Source of the DNA: Incurvaria masculella
Taxonomy: Eukaryota > Arthropoda > Insecta > Lepidoptera > Incurvariidae
Assembly (NCBI GenBank): GCA_946894095.1
Contig: OX335642.1
Span: 3,855,021-3,919,020 of the forward strand
Length of the DNA stretch: 64,000 bases
Reading direction: 5' to 3'
In this document: one piece after another, positions 36,850 to 49,340 of the stretch
Position numbering within the stretch: the stretch's first letter is position 1
Layout: the number at the start of each line of letters is the position of its first letter
Program-made: the position numbers and the translations under genes
Notes under the pieces: model-generated
What the model was told of the DNA's origin: nothing
The model's input: the letters and a program-made list of their open reading frames with translations, nothing else
Databases searched by the model: none

Positions 36850-36990
36850 AAAGAAGAATCCCCGACCAACTGTGAGAGCGCACGAAGGGTTCAGTACCGT
36901 GCTAAAAATCACGTTTCTTCTATTGGGGGGCCTTTTATAGGACCACTTGGTTATCCGTCTGTCTGTATGCCCGTCTTGTAAAATCCCCTT
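36850..36990 (+). mobile_element. diverged 'ccggccaag' repeat fragment
   Basis: 'gagagcgcacgaagggttca', 'gtaccgtgctaaaaatcacg' and 'ttctattggggggcctttt' follow the 5' part of the family, then it breaks off. Confidence 0.45.
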
Positions 36991-37324
36991 TTTTCAGTGA
37001 CGCTTCGCGGTATTCATTTCCGATTAATATACAATTCTTAGATTGATGGTCCCTTGTATCTGTAAAAAAATCTTATTAAATAGAAACTTAAAAGAAGTCC
37101 TCCTTTTTTATAATTTAAAATGAAGAAGAAAGACAATGCGATAAAAAAGACCATAGTTTAACACTCGCAAATAGATCAAACTTGAGTAAGTCAAATTTAA
37201 GGACGTATGAAATTTGGCACGAAGCAAGGTCTCACAGAACAAGTAAAGGAAGAAATCCGAAAATTGTTAATTTCATTAATTTGAGTTTAAGCGACATTAC
37301 TTTTGAAGCATTTGAAGAGTGAAC

Positions 37325-37430
37325 TGAAATTTACTAATTAGCATGATAAGAAATGCAGAGTTGAATACCAGATTTCCTCACTCACTTGCCTGTTCTCTAA
37401 GGAGAGTTATTTTACCATGGTAACCCCCCT
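37325..37430 (+). mobile_element. fragment of element D
   Basis: 'gaaatttactaattagcatg', 'taagaaatgcagagttga' and 'ttaccatggtaacccccctg' match 35255-35465 and 35830-35990 in order. Confidence 0.55.
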
Positions 37431-37866
37431 GGTGTGGCGCTACCGTTCATCATCGTTCCAGCTAGATGCAGCGATTCTTCTGGAATACCAACGTAGGCTG
37501 CCTGTAAACAGGTTCCAAAATTGTCACCCATTATTTTAGTCGGCGCAGCCAGTCTGCCGACTGGAGTTATTGGCTGTGATAAATGTTGGGGCGGAAAAGG
37601 GCCCACCGTTTCACTAATTAGACACCTCACAATCGATAAATCACCAAATAAGCGCAAACTCTACAATTAATTCTCAGCGCGGCTCTCGCGCGTGCCGCTG
37701 ACGTTTGCTTTAAGGGGCACATGTCAAAGTGACAGATGACACTCTACCGGCGGCGTCTGCGGTCAGGTCACTTCTGCTTCGCTCATGATGAACAAATTGT
37801 GCATCATAGCAAGAGTTAAAATGCAATCCGCGAAAGAGAAGAAGAGACGGCGAAGGATGCAGCGAT

Positions 37867-38056
37867 CAGAGATCTAAATCAATAGATCAGTGGTCGCCAT
37901 ACAAGTCGAATGTCAGAATATCAGCGGCACTAAGCACAACAGCTTGACTGTCCCAGTGTGACGCTTTTGTGATACGAAATGTGCGCATATTTTGTTTATG
38001 ACAGTTTAGACATTCGATTTGTATGGCGACCACTCATCTATTGATTTAGATCACTG
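37867..38056. mobile_element. 190-bp MITE, family F
   Basis: The ends 'gatctaaatcaatagatcag', 'tggtcgccatacaagtcgaa' and 'ttcgatttgtatggcgacca', 'ctattgatttagatc' are inverted over about 45 bp with a few mismatches. No coding capacity. Confidence 0.88.
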
Positions 38057-38502
38057 CATAGGATAGGCGCAGCAGCGCTAACCTACAGTATTTGTTATGT
38101 TTTGTAAAGTGTTTTGCACGTCAATAATGGTGTGTTTCGCCGCTTTTTCTCGTTGGCAACACTTCCTTTTGGCACTTTGTAAGGTTTTACACAGTTTCTA
38201 CATGATTTTAAACCACGTTTAAACGTTAATAAACGGTCTACCGTGCCGTGCAGTGCGTGCCGTCAGCACAGTTTCACTTATTATAATCGGATGCATGTTC
38301 TTACGATTGTCGCTCGTATTGTTTCATTGCAATTTGCGTGTTGCTCAATGCACGAAGAAGCGAGTGCGGTTCTCACGCCGCCTCACCTGACGTCGCGCAC
38401 CCCGCGCGGTCTGCTCTCGTGTTGATATCGTGCAAGCTAACAAACACGAGTAGTGTGCCATCATGTCAACCAAAGATTAAAGCATACACTTCCGGTTGAA
38501 AG

Positions 38503-38668
38503 TTAAGGGGGTGTGCTTCAAAGTAGATGGCGACACAGTCGTTCGTAGCTATGTCTGCTCTAACTATAGTGGCGATCACATAAATCGTTGCCTATTTTTA
38601 GGAACCTATAGCAAAAATAGCGACGAAACACTGTGGCGCCATCTACATGGACGCACACACCCCCTAAA
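38503..38668. mobile_element. MITE, family G
   Basis: 'ttaagggggtgtgc' plus 'gtagatggcgacacagt' at the left are the inverse of 'actgtggcgccatctac' plus 'gcacacacccccta' at the right. 166 bp, no frame of interest. Confidence 0.75.
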
Positions 38669-38964
38669 ATGTAATGGTGGTTAAACTCAAACTACATTTA
38701 AATGTTGTTAGGGTTTGGTTTAAATAGTAAATAATAGTCGTTCTCAATGATGTTTGGATGTGTCAGCCGTATAATTGTTGTCAAAAGTCAAATTATTTTG
38801 ACCTTTAATCTTTTTCTTCCACCGGATGTGTGTGTATCCTTTAATCACTGGTCGACTGTACAGTCAAGTCTTTTCGTGTTGCCTGAGTGATGAATTGGCA
38901 TATAGTTTAATGTTTATTATGAATGTAGGTTTGTGTAATATTCTGTAAAAGTAACTCCAATCGC

Positions 38965-38990
38965 CATCTCTTCGTACAATCGGGGTTAAG
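38965..38990 (-). mobile_element. short HP160 end fragment
   Basis: 'ccatctcttcgtacaatcgg' followed by 'ggttaa' is one terminus of HP160 alone, 130 bp before a full copy. Confidence 0.45.
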
Positions 38991-39114
38991 ACTAAACGAA
39001 AGTTATGCTTATCCAGCGTAAAGATTGACATTTTGTCCATACAAAATGTGTCACAATGACTTGAGTAAGTAGTACATTTTATTCGTTTTAGATTGGCTTA
39101 CGACTATTTATTTC

Positions 39115-39268
39115 ATCCCCGATTGCACGAAGAGACGGCTGAGTTAATCAACACGTCACTTTTAGTGAACCGCATGGAGTTCCTTCCACACTGTCCATAC
39201 AAAGTGATGTGTTTAATCATGCGTTGACGTTGGTTTTGATTGTTTGTCCCTTCGTGCACTCGGCCCTC
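39115..39268 (-). mobile_element. HP160 fold-back MITE
   Basis: 'ccccgattgcacgaagagac' to 'cttcgtgcactcggccct', same orientation as 2714. One arm is shortened ('gagttaatcaacacgtcac'). Confidence 0.85.
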
Positions 39269-39383
39269 AGTCTCAGTGTGATCGGATTTGAGATTGAGAT
39301 TGAATATAATTTATTCCCTAGTATTGTATACATATTTCCTCGTCTCCTCTGGTGAAAGGTATACGGGTGAGTCAGCTAACTTG

Positions 39384-39770
39384 TAGTCTATAGAAATAGA
39401 TCTTAAGTCTATAGAAGTAGATCTTAAGACTATAGAAGTAGATCTTAAGTCTAGTAAGTTCTACACTGGCGGCCGTGGACAGGAAAACGGAGTGTGGAAA
39501 GACCACCCACCAGGTGAGACGACGACATCAAGCGCGTCGGCGGAAAGCAGTGGTTCCATACGGCTGAGAGCCGGGAGGACTGGAGAAAAATTGGAGAGGC
39601 GTATGTCCAGCAGTGGACGCAAACACGCTGACTGACTGACTTAAGTCTATAGAAGTCGATCTTAAGTCTATAGAAGTAGATCTTAAGTCTATAGAAGTAG
39701 ATCTTAAGTCTCTAGAAGTAGATCTTAAGTCTATAGAAGTAGATCTTAAGTCTATAGAAGTAGATCTTAA
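39384..39770 (+). repeat. 21-bp tandem array split by a retrotransposon end
   Basis: The unit 'ttaagtctatagaagtagat' plus c repeats about 3.3 times before 39455 and about 6 times after 39640. The two halves are the same repeat interrupted by the LINE end. The array stops about 80 bp before exon 2. Confidence 0.93.
39455..39640 (+). mobile_element. 3' end of a non-LTR retrotransposon inserted in the 21-bp array
   Basis: Translation gives RPPTR, a stop, DDDIKRVGGKQWFHTA and later GEAYVQQWT, the C-terminal end typical of many insect LINE reverse transcriptase ORFs ('GRPxTRWxDD...'). It then ends in a CTGA tail (ctgactgactgac). The Trp codon after TR is replaced by TGA, so it is dead. It is a severely 5'-truncated copy. 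Confidence 0.8.
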
Positions 39771-39850
39771 GCAGTGTGATCGGGGCCCGCGCTTGGGTGT
39801 GATGGGTGACGGCGAGCGAGACGACTAACGTTTTCCTCGTTTGGTTGCAG

Positions 39851-39941
39851 AGCGCGTCGGAGTCGTCGGCGGGCGGCGGCGCGACGTCGGGCAGCGCGCG
39901 CGTCTCGTCGCGCTCGCGGGCCTCCGAGGAGCCGCACATCG
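39851..39941 (+). CDS. par-1: par-1 exon 2 (Ser-rich, enters kinase domain)
   Basis: Acceptor 'tttggttgcag' and donor ATCG|GTGAGT bound 30 codons plus one base. The product is Ser/Ala/Gly/Arg-rich (SASESSAGGGATSG...) and ends in EEPHI; the split glycine (310) then leads into [12 protein letters not shown] of the next exon. The block just before '[12 protein letters not shown]' is typical of PAR-1/MARK kinases. Intron 1 upstream carries a 21-bp tandem array that ends only about 80 bp before this exon. Confidence 0.88.
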
Positions 39942-40220
39942 GTGAGTGTCCCCCGCGTGTCCCCCGCGTGTCCCCGTCCGTGGCCCACCGCCGCAGCTGT
40001 GCGCTCGTCCAATGGGGAAGAAAACTGCTTATTTATCACGACAGGTGGCATCCGAGCGAGCCCACCCGAATGATCTGTCAAAGCTGTCAGATGCCATACA
40101 AAATAAAACAGAATAGATTTGAAATGTTAATATTATCTCAATCTATGTAAAGGAAATGACCAAATTTTCTCCAAGTTTATATGCTACTAGTTTTGTCTCC
40201 TCAGCTCGTCAAGTCCTTCG

Positions 40221-40343
40221 GGTCTACTCAGGGAAGCGAACACGAGAAATATTTTTTTAATAAAAATCTGCCTACTTTATTATATAAAGAGTTTGACGGA
40301 AGTGCACACAATAATTTCTCGTGTTCGCTTCCCTGAGTAGACC
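40221..40343. mobile_element. 123-bp MITE with perfect 30-bp inverted ends (family H)
   Basis: 'ggtctactcagggaagcgaa' plus 'cacgagaaat' at 40221-40250 is exactly inverted at 40314-40343. The inner 63 bp is AT-rich. It lies 280 bp after exon 2. Confidence 0.93.
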
Positions 40344-40671
40344 GCTTGTCTTCGTGCGGATAAATTATCGGGAAGACGCCCCTTTAGGGGGACGGGTAAT
40401 GTTCGGCGCAAGCGACGCAATTACTGTAGTTTCTGTTGTTGCATTTCCTCGACGTTTCCAATAGTCAATCGTTGGGTACCCTGAGATCGTCGTATCGGGG
40501 CTCGGGAGCCAAATATGGTACCCGTGAAGATGGTTATTCAACGTCCGTGGAACAATATCCATGTCTGATCGTCTTTGGGCTCTTCAAAAAGTCGAAGACA
40601 GCCAAAGTCAATTCCCTGTGATCTTGCTCTTATCCCGTTTGACACATATTTAGGCTGCGGTCCAGGCTGGA

Positions 40672-40812
40672 TTGATTGGAATAAAACTGGACGGACGGAA
40701 TTTCTGGCTGTTGGGAACTCCGGAATCAGTGAGTGCATGTGGTCGGACCCATACACGTTCTTAGGCGATTCACATAATTAATTCCGTCCGTCCGGTTTTA
40801 TTCCGATCATGT
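40672..40812. mobile_element. 141-bp inverted-repeat element (family I)
   Basis: 'ggaataaaactggacggacg' plus 'gaatt' and 'aattccgtccgtccggtttt' plus 'attcc' are inverted with one mismatch. The frames at 40436-40781 overlap it and are not genes that I recognise. Confidence 0.8.
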
Positions 40813-41031
40813 GTAAGTTTTTTTGTAAGTTAGCAATTCATTTGTACATGTTGTGTTTGTCCTTAATTGTAGATAGTTTTGGTGTGGTTTTTCTTTCTTT
40901 TAATATCTGTAAATGTAAGAAACGAATCTATGTGGACGAACCTATAAATAAAAAATAAAACATGTGTACCAGGCGTTAGATTATAAAATTCAACAATATT
41001 GTGCAGACATACTTAGATATTGATTGACTGA

Positions 41032-41466
<435 letters not shown>

Positions 41467-42088
41467 TGACGATGATGTGACGGCTAATCGCCCATCATAT
41501 GAAATTGCGTTGCACGTAACATATTTTCGTCAAAGTTAGCTTGCCAGGAGTCAGACCACAAATAGTCCCTCGAAACAATCGGCAAAAATGTTTGCTGTAT
41601 GGCAACTCTTAGCACCGCCTGAGCTGACATAGTACTGCCCTTCTCCCACAGTACATAAACAGAAAGGGACAGGCACAATCGAAGCACCATCTAGCGTCAA
41701 CCATTCGTACTAACAAACAAAACAGTTGCTCTTGGAGCCGCGGGGTGGCGCTACTAGCGCCCAATATGTCGGCTTGCTATCAGCTGTTGGTAGCACCACA
41801 GATTACATAGATATGGCGCCGAAATTTTTAATCTGTGGAACCGAGTGCCAGGCTAATAATTATGAAAAACAAAGCATTGCATTCCATTAATGGCGACGTT
41901 TGCCTCTCATTTTAAGGTCCAATAAGACTACAATAATATAAAAATAGTAACTTATGATACTTTGAATTATTATCTGATCGTGATTTTGACGGTGATCGAT
42001 GGGTCGGGAGTGTTTACGATTAGCGGTTAACATCAGCGATCAACGTAATGTTTAAGTTTCGTGCAACGCAAATTTTGACTGATCTGTC

Positions 42089-42147
42089 TTTAATCATACG
42101 TTGACGGTGAAGTTGACGTGCAGGACGGTACGTGCAACCGGGGCTAT
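42089..42147 (+). mobile_element. HP160 end fragment
   Basis: 'ctttaatcatacgttgacgg' and 'cgtgcaaccggggct' are present with the inner part deleted. Confidence 0.5.
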
Positions 42148-42319
42148 GTCTACAAAACGTCAGCAGTGTAGGGCTTCGCTGCAGCCACCCTGTTCGATTA
42201 CCTAAATTGAAGACCTTGTATTTTTTGCAATATGCTCGGGTGAATGACTAAAACGAAATTGATGCGCTAGTAGCGTTTATGAGCTAGTAATTCCATAACC
42301 TTGTTTTTACTAACTTACC

Positions 42320-42420
42320 CATCACTCTGCTGTTCTTTTTAATTAGCATCATCTCTGCCTACCTCTGGATGTGGCGTGATGTTATGTGTGATGACGCTAC
42401 ACAATTAATCAATGATTGGA
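42320..42420 (+). mobile_element. LINE 3'-region fragment
   Basis: 'gcatcatctctgcctacctc' and 'tggatgtggcgtgatgttat' match, in reverse, fragments at 7850 and 10440 and the LINE 3' end at 50905-50950. Confidence 0.5.
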
Positions 42421-42603
42421 AACGACGAATCGATGCGTGATATAATAAAGTCTTTGTGAGTTTGTTAGTAACTAACTCTTTAAATTAACGAAAAATGTTT
42501 TACTTCGGTGTTTTTCACTTCTGCATGCACACCTCCCGCGTCACAATATCTTCCTTGTTAAATTTAAATGTTTGTGTTGAACGTGGAATTGTTGTGGTTT
42601 CAG

Positions 42604-42711
42604 GTGCGGATAATGAAGATGCTGGACCACCCCAACATTGTAAAGTTGTTCCAGGTCATAGAAACCGAGAAAACTCTCTATCTTGTCATGGAGTACGCGT
42701 CAGGCGGAGAG
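42604..42711 (+). CDS. par-1: par-1 exon 4: kinase helix C and hinge
   Basis: Acceptor 'ttgtggtttcag', donor GGAGAG|GTCAGT; 108 nt, both phases 0. It encodes [17 protein letters not shown], with the helix-C region and then VMEYASGGE of the hinge (residues 360-395). The sequence is nearly invariant in animal PAR-1/MARK proteins, as I recall the family. No missing residue was seen. Confidence 0.97.
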
Positions 42712-44013
42712 GTCAGTTCACTTGTCTTGTGTGTTTTATCACATCCCGAATCTGCCAGTATATCTTAATATTCGTGATTGGTGCCAGGTACATGGGATGC
42801 GTATTATATCAACTACATAGATCGTGCCTTAAAATACCTGTTGTTTATTTTGTCTATTAAGAAGTGCAAAGTATAAGTACGGTTTTGTAACTGACGCAAC
42901 ACAGGAAAAAGTTGTAAGTGTTTTTTGCGTAAATGTATGTTCTACCTGTATGTACATAAATTCTGCTCATCGATTTATCCTTTGCCGTCATTGGCGAAGA
43001 TGTGGTAATACTTCTGACCAGTAATTTTAATTTTCTTGTTGGCATCCCTGTTTCAGTCGTAACCCTATGCGTGCGTACTGGCTGTAGTAAAACTTTGTAA
43101 AGCAAGTTGGCCCTCTAAACTAACTCGACCGATAAGCTCTAAGTTGTCACAACTGAAAACATTTGTGATTTTCAATCAAAGGGAGAATGATAAGATAAAC
43201 GCACAATCTCAGGGTTATTCAACTTAATGTTCATACAATCTTGACACACCTGCCTGTCGGATTTCTTTACTGCAGAGAAGCAAGTATTCCTTGGAATAAG
43301 CGAAGTACCTGCTTAGTACGAAAAAGTATATTCACTTAAGTTTGTAAAATGTTTAATCGTTTTGATATTTCGCCCCTAGGATGTCATTCAAATCAGTTTC
43401 ACTGGCGACTTTCCTAGAAGCGTCAACGGACGTCATCGTCTTCTCTCGCAAGCATCTGAGATGCATCTTAGCAACAGGGGTATCAATAGTTTCACGTGGG
43501 ACGAATATTCTTATGAGGGTTTAACAATGTAGTTTTGTAATCATGATTGACTTAAGGCAAACCGTCGTTCGCTTCGTACGAACCGATATAGTGCTCCGTG
43601 CGTTAGTTATTGTTTATTGTTCCATCCATAGACAGTAATCAATGGGATTTGTCATATTTTATCATTAGCCATTTAGTGGTAACCTTAAGCTTCGGAGTAT
43701 CAGCTCCACTTCGGTTGACTATGACCCAATTTAATGGTACTAGACAAGTATTTCTTTACATATAATATGCATACTCCCTTAAGAATTTTAAATATTAATC
43801 ACTTCTTATTGCATGGAATGGCAAACGCAGGCACCTTTTCACTGTTTGTAAATTGTTGATAAAAATTTTACTTGCCTAAAGTTTCCAAACCACGAACAAC
43901 CAATACCTTAGTCGCCTCTTACGATTGCACGGGAAGATGTGCAATTTGACCATCCATCTCCAGCACATTGGCAATATTTCATTAATTTGGGCAGTCAGTA
44001 GCGGCGTAGTTGA

Positions 44014-44587
<574 letters not shown>

Positions 44588-44689
44588 GCTGACGATACGC
44601 TCACACCCATCGCCAGACCTTCATCCTCTTAATATTCTGGACCGTAATACCGAACTGACGGTGAGATATTAACCTAACACCACCGCGTG

Positions 44690-44806
44690 GGTCAGCCTTA
44701 ACGGTTTAAAATGGTCACCTATCCAGAACACAACCACCCTCGAAGATGCTACACCCAGCTTATCGAATCGAAAGTCATTGCGCCACTGGGCTACCGAGGC
44801 TGGCAT
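44690..44806 (-). mobile_element. older 5S-like SINE head fragment
   Basis: 'aatggtcacctatccagaac' and 'gcgccactgggctaccgagg' follow the head of copies 44202 and 45413 at lower identity. The body is missing. Confidence 0.6.
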
Positions 44807-45281
44807 CCTCGCTAGCCCATAGAGTAGTAGCGAGGATATTGTAACAGGCTGTATGCCTTTACACATTTTAAAAAGTGATATTTGAAAAGAGCGTCACTTA
44901 GCAACGGTTGTTAGAAGTGTGAAAAGATATAATAAAAATACTGTTTTGCAAAATTCCCAGTTTTTCCTTCCTTACAATATAAAACTGCAAGGAATCATCA
45001 TCGATCATTTGGTCATTAAGTTATTGTTTAATGTCGTTCATACTTCGCAATCTTTACTTAATTAATGTTTTTTTGGGTCCAACAAAAATTCTCCCGCTAG
45101 TTCTGTGGTACTGGCCTCCGTGATGGAATATCAGTCACCTAAATACAGACAAAGCGAGTGTCTAGAAACTACTCCTTATTTGTCTATGGCCGGGAAGGTC
45201 GGCAGCATACTCAATTCATTTGCCTTTCCGAATGCATAACTACTTTGCCTCATGCATTTTCTCCCCATATTCCGTGAATCT

Positions 45282-46050
45282 TTAAGGTCGGCCCGTAAGC
45301 ATAAGAAAATTTCGCCTCCCATACAAACGTAGTACACTAATAATTTTAAATCCACTGTTCCGTATTACTTTACATTTGGTATCTAATATTAGGCTATAAA
45401 TATCTGTGTCCTTTTTTTTTTTTTTTTTTTTTTATGTGACTGGACATGGATGGCTAATACCACAAGTTCTGTTCATGGTATTAGCCCAACACACCACATG
45501 GGAACTAGGTGCCATGCCAGGACCTTCCTTATATTGCACGGCTACATTGAACTGGATGGAAAACACGGACAATTTTCATTGCCGCTTCGACCATCGTTCA
45601 TCCAATGCGATGGTACCAACCCGGGCGGGATAAACCCTACCACCTAGTAAGTAAGGAAGGGGACCTACAGCTTAACGTGGAATCCGAACCACGGCCAGCC
45701 TCTCTCAACGGTCGAATGGTCACCCATCCAAGACCAGACCGGACCCAGCGTTGCTTAACTTCGGAGAGCGATCGCCGAAGTGTCGCGCCACTGGGCCACC
45801 GAGGCTGCATGTCTTTGTTTTTTCGGTAAATGTATACTGGGTCAAACCACAGAGAAAACTAAATTGGTATGAAGATTTTCTTTTTGCTTTCATTTGATTC
45901 GGTTTGGATTTAAAAAAAAAACAAGCGTGCAGACACAGATGTTTGTTACCTGATGTTAGATATTAAATATCAATTTAATTGGAACAGCGGTTTCTAAATG
46001 ATTAGTAAACTACGTTTGTATGGGGAGCATAGCTTACGGGCCATTCTTAA
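45282..46050 (+). mobile_element. TTAA MITE family A, interrupted by a SINE
   Basis: TTAA at both ends; left part 45282-45412 and right part 45809-46050 together equal the 376-bp element at 3838-4213 ('ctataaatatctgtgtc' then 'tgcatgtctttgttttttcg'). The gap is filled by the SINE at 45413-45808. Its right TTAA is shared with element B. Confidence 0.92.
45413..45808 (-). mobile_element. SINE with 5S-rRNA-like head, copy 2, inside MITE A
   Basis: It differs from copy 1 at only about three positions (an extra t in 'ctgttcatgg', g for c in 'gtaagtaagg', c for t in 'caccgaggctg') plus A-tail length. The 5S-like segment is at 45718-45775. Insertion into a known element fixes its borders: A-tail side next to 'tgtgtc', head side next to 'tgcatgtc'. 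No clear target duplication is visible. Confidence 0.93.
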
Positions 46051-46595
46051 GGTGGCCCATCCCGCTCAACTCCCCATACAAACGGGGAAAGAAGATCACA
46101 CCCATATTTCTTGTCAGAGATCACAAATTTTGCTCAAAATAGCTTTATTTGATCGAACTAGATGTCTGATGACCGTTCGCATTGTGAAATTGTGTTTGGT
46201 TTCTAAGTTATAAGGTCCGAAAGTTCGATTTTTTGCACGTTTTATACAATAACTTTGAAGGTGGATTACGCAATGATAGAGTAAGAACATCTTAAATAGA
46301 TTAGTCATCAGACATAGCTTATTTAATCAAGTTTTATAATCTATTTGGTTTTTGTTAGATTTTTGACCACAGCGGGCGTGGTTTACTTTTAGCTATAAGT
46401 CGTTTTGTAATTAAAATTTTCGTAAATCTTACCAAATCATACACTATGCTCATTGTCTTTTTTGAGGACATGTTGCATCTTCCTCATCACGGAGCCTGTC
46501 TTTTTCTTTGAAACATAGAAGGTCCCATAGCGCAACAGCACGGTTTTGTACGTTGCCCGCGAATGAGTTAGTGCCTCTGGGTTGGGCCACCTTAA
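46047..46595 (+). mobile_element. TTAA-flanked element B (about 545 bp)
   Basis: It begins TTAAGGTGGCCCATCCCGC and ends GGGTTGGGCCACCTTAA, with short perfect inverted ends and TTAA on both sides. It shares its left TTAA with MITE A. Frames inside are too short to be a transposase. A partial copy lies at 105-413. Confidence 0.88.
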
Positions 46596-47079
46596 TAGAA
46601 CAATTTTGGGTTAAGAGTAATAAATAAAATCATAATGTGATATATCTATTGTTAAAACCGCAATGCAAATACAAATATGGTTATGAAGTCAACTGAATGA
46701 TATTTACAGGTAAAGTGAATTAGTTTACCCGACAATTGTTTAAAAAATTGTTTGCTTCAATGCTGCGAATTTGGATAAAAACAAAAAATAAATATTTTTG
46801 TTTTACATTATCACATATAAAGTTTAACATGCATTCCTTATGTCATATAACAATGCGCTAATGTTTTTAATTAAAATTCTTGTTCTTCATCATTTCTCTT
46901 ATAAAAACGGAAAAAGGCCCAATTGTTTTCGTATCTTGCGCGTGCAAGCAGAGGACGGGTCAATAGGCCAAGATGATTAATGATCTCTGTCTCGGGTAGA
47001 GCCAGGAAGTCCGAGGGAGAGGGTGGTCCCATGTAATTGACTAGAAAGGGCTAAGGAGATTGCATTAAAGAGTGATTGA

Positions 47080-47934
<855 letters not shown>

Positions 47935-48151
47935 TGATCATGTCCATTTCACTCAACGAATGGTGTGACAATTTTGGCGTCGATGATTCCTAGTCTTACC
48001 AATGTGTGAATGGTTGGTTCTTAGAAAAAGTTCTAGCCAATGCATGTAGCGTTAATTCAATTGAAGTTTTAGCTGCAGCGAGTACAATTTTTCAATAAAA
48101 TGTTCCTAACTTATCAGATCAAGTTTAGAAGGAGAGTGTGTCGCTTTTCAG

Positions 48152-48336
48152 GATACCGTTCTACATGTCCACGGACTGCGAGAACCTGCTCAAGAAGTTC
48201 CTAGTACTGAATCCGTCGAAGCGCGCGTCACTCGAGAGCATCATGCGCGACAAGTGGATGAACACGGGCTACGAGGAGGACGAGCTGCGGCCCTTCACCG
48301 AGCCGCAGCAGGACTTCAAGGATCACAAGCGGATAG
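48152..48336 (+). CDS. par-1: par-1 exon 8: end of kinase domain and linker to UBA
   Basis: Acceptor 'cgcttttcag', donor GGATAG|GTAGCT; 185 nt, residues 528-588. It encodes [20 protein letters not shown], the terminal kinase helix [16 protein letters not shown] and the linker [10 protein letters not shown]. Its phase (split Glu589) fits the UBA exon directly. This exon is the parent of a 208-bp tandem duplication that begins within it and continues immediately downstream. Confidence 0.96.
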
Positions 48337-48650
48337 GTAGCTATTACAGCCCCTCACACTACTTGTACCAACATGTCCACACACTGTGGGAATCTGCTTA
48401 AGAAGTTCCTAGTGCTGAAAACGTCGAAGCGCACGTCACTCGAGAGCATAATTCGCGGCACGTGGATGAACATGGGCTGCGAGGAGGACGATCTGCGGCC
48501 CTTCACCGAGCCGCAGCAGGACTTCAAGGATCAAAAGCGGATAGGTAGCTATCACAGCCCCTCATACTACTTGTGCCAACATGTCCACACACTGCGGGAG
48601 CCTGCTCATGAAGTTTCCAGTACTGAAACCGTCGAAGCGTGTCATGCTCT
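48337..48650 (+). pseudogene. tandem partial duplicates of par-1 exon 8 (copies 2 and 3)
   Basis: The segment 48165-48372 (most of exon 8 plus 36 bp of intron) is repeated at exactly 208-bp spacing, with the ATG of ATGTCCAC at 48165, 48373 and 48581. Copy 2 (48373-48544) keeps an open frame, [19 protein letters not shown]..., and the same GGATAG|GTAGCT donor. It carries replacements such as N-to-K in LNPSK, MRDK to IRGT and GYEED to GCEED. Copy 3 stops after about 65 bp. The original acceptor and the first 13 bases of exon 8 are not included, and 208 is not a multiple of three, so reading through from copy 1 hits a stop at about 48400. Most likely this is non-coding, but the retained frame and donor make cryptic use possible. 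Confidence 0.85.
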
Positions 48651-49020
48651 AACATTCAGGGTTCAAGTCCTCACAAACCCTTGATCTTGCTGCTGCTGTC
48701 AAACCACTCGATAGTTGGGCCCACTCACTTTGTTGATTACATCTAGAGCTTGGGTCGGTTTGACTCTTAACGCATCATCGTTCATGCACATACTTGCATT
48801 TAATGCCGGGTGTAAGGTTAATTAGATGTCAATAACATAGCCTACAATGCCAGAAATCATTCATCACCCGCTCGACTCCCGCCACAGAAATGATTAGCTG
48901 TATCTTTTTCTGTGAGAAACGTTCCCGCTTTCAAGTTTTCTAAGGATCATGGAAAAAAAAACATCCGTCAAGGGATCTCTCGCTACTTGAATACTGGGAC
49001 GGGTCCACGCAACCGAAGTC

Positions 49021-49340
49021 AGGTTTTTTTTATGGAACCTGACATGGATGGCTAATACCACACAACTACCGTCATGATATTAGCCCAATGCACCACATTC
49101 ACGAAGGAATTAAGTGCCATGCCATACCAGACCTTCCCTTTATGAGCACGGGCTACACTGAAGTGGATGGGAAACACTGACAATCTTTCATTGCCGCTTG
49201 AACCATAGTTTCATCAAATGCTGTGGTACCAACCCAGATGAGCTTAACCCTACCACCGAGTAGAGGAATCCATGTAAAACTGTAGGTCTCCCTACAGTTT
49301 TACATGGTTTCCGAACCATGGACAGCTCGCATACGAACTG
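49021..49340 (-). mobile_element. SINE body, antisense
   Basis: 'ggttttttttatggaacctg', 'acatggatggctaatacca', 'tggtaccaacccagatgagc' and 'ccgaaccatggacagctcgc' follow the SINE order. It contains a perfect 17-bp stem 'ccatgtaaaactgtagg/cctacagttttacatgg' with a 4-nt loop at 49269-49306, a local duplication in inverse orientation. Confidence 0.8.

Larger units (their letters stand above)
2698..39850 (+). other. large first intron (about 37 kb), repeat-rich
   Basis: No additional exon with a recognisable protein domain was found between the two splice sites. The listed open frames are short, mostly lack splice borders, and many lie inside repeats. The intron holds MITEs, SINEs, tandem arrays, GC-rich islands and one candidate alternative first exon, each entered separately. 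Stretches in which I saw nothing specific: 2870-3837, 4763-5400, 5690-7050, 7990-9510, 10040-10430, 11840-12220, 12510-13130, 13510-14360, 14460-15420, 16280-17370, 18610-19410, 21300-22350, 22430-23740, 26700-27060, 27450-28300, 30110-31410, 32190-32800, 33150-34420 and 38670-39110. Confidence 0.6.

Noticed and set aside
37412..37657. 81-codon minus-strand frame as a gene
   Set aside because: It starts inside a repeat D fragment, is short, and has no splice borders or recognisable motif.
48373..48684. second functional exon 8 (mutually exclusive exon)
   Set aside because: No acceptor lies in front of the copy: the nearest AG is only about 13 bp after the previous donor, and the spacing of 208 bp is out of frame. 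Kept as a pseudo-exon, with the alternative noted in the findings.
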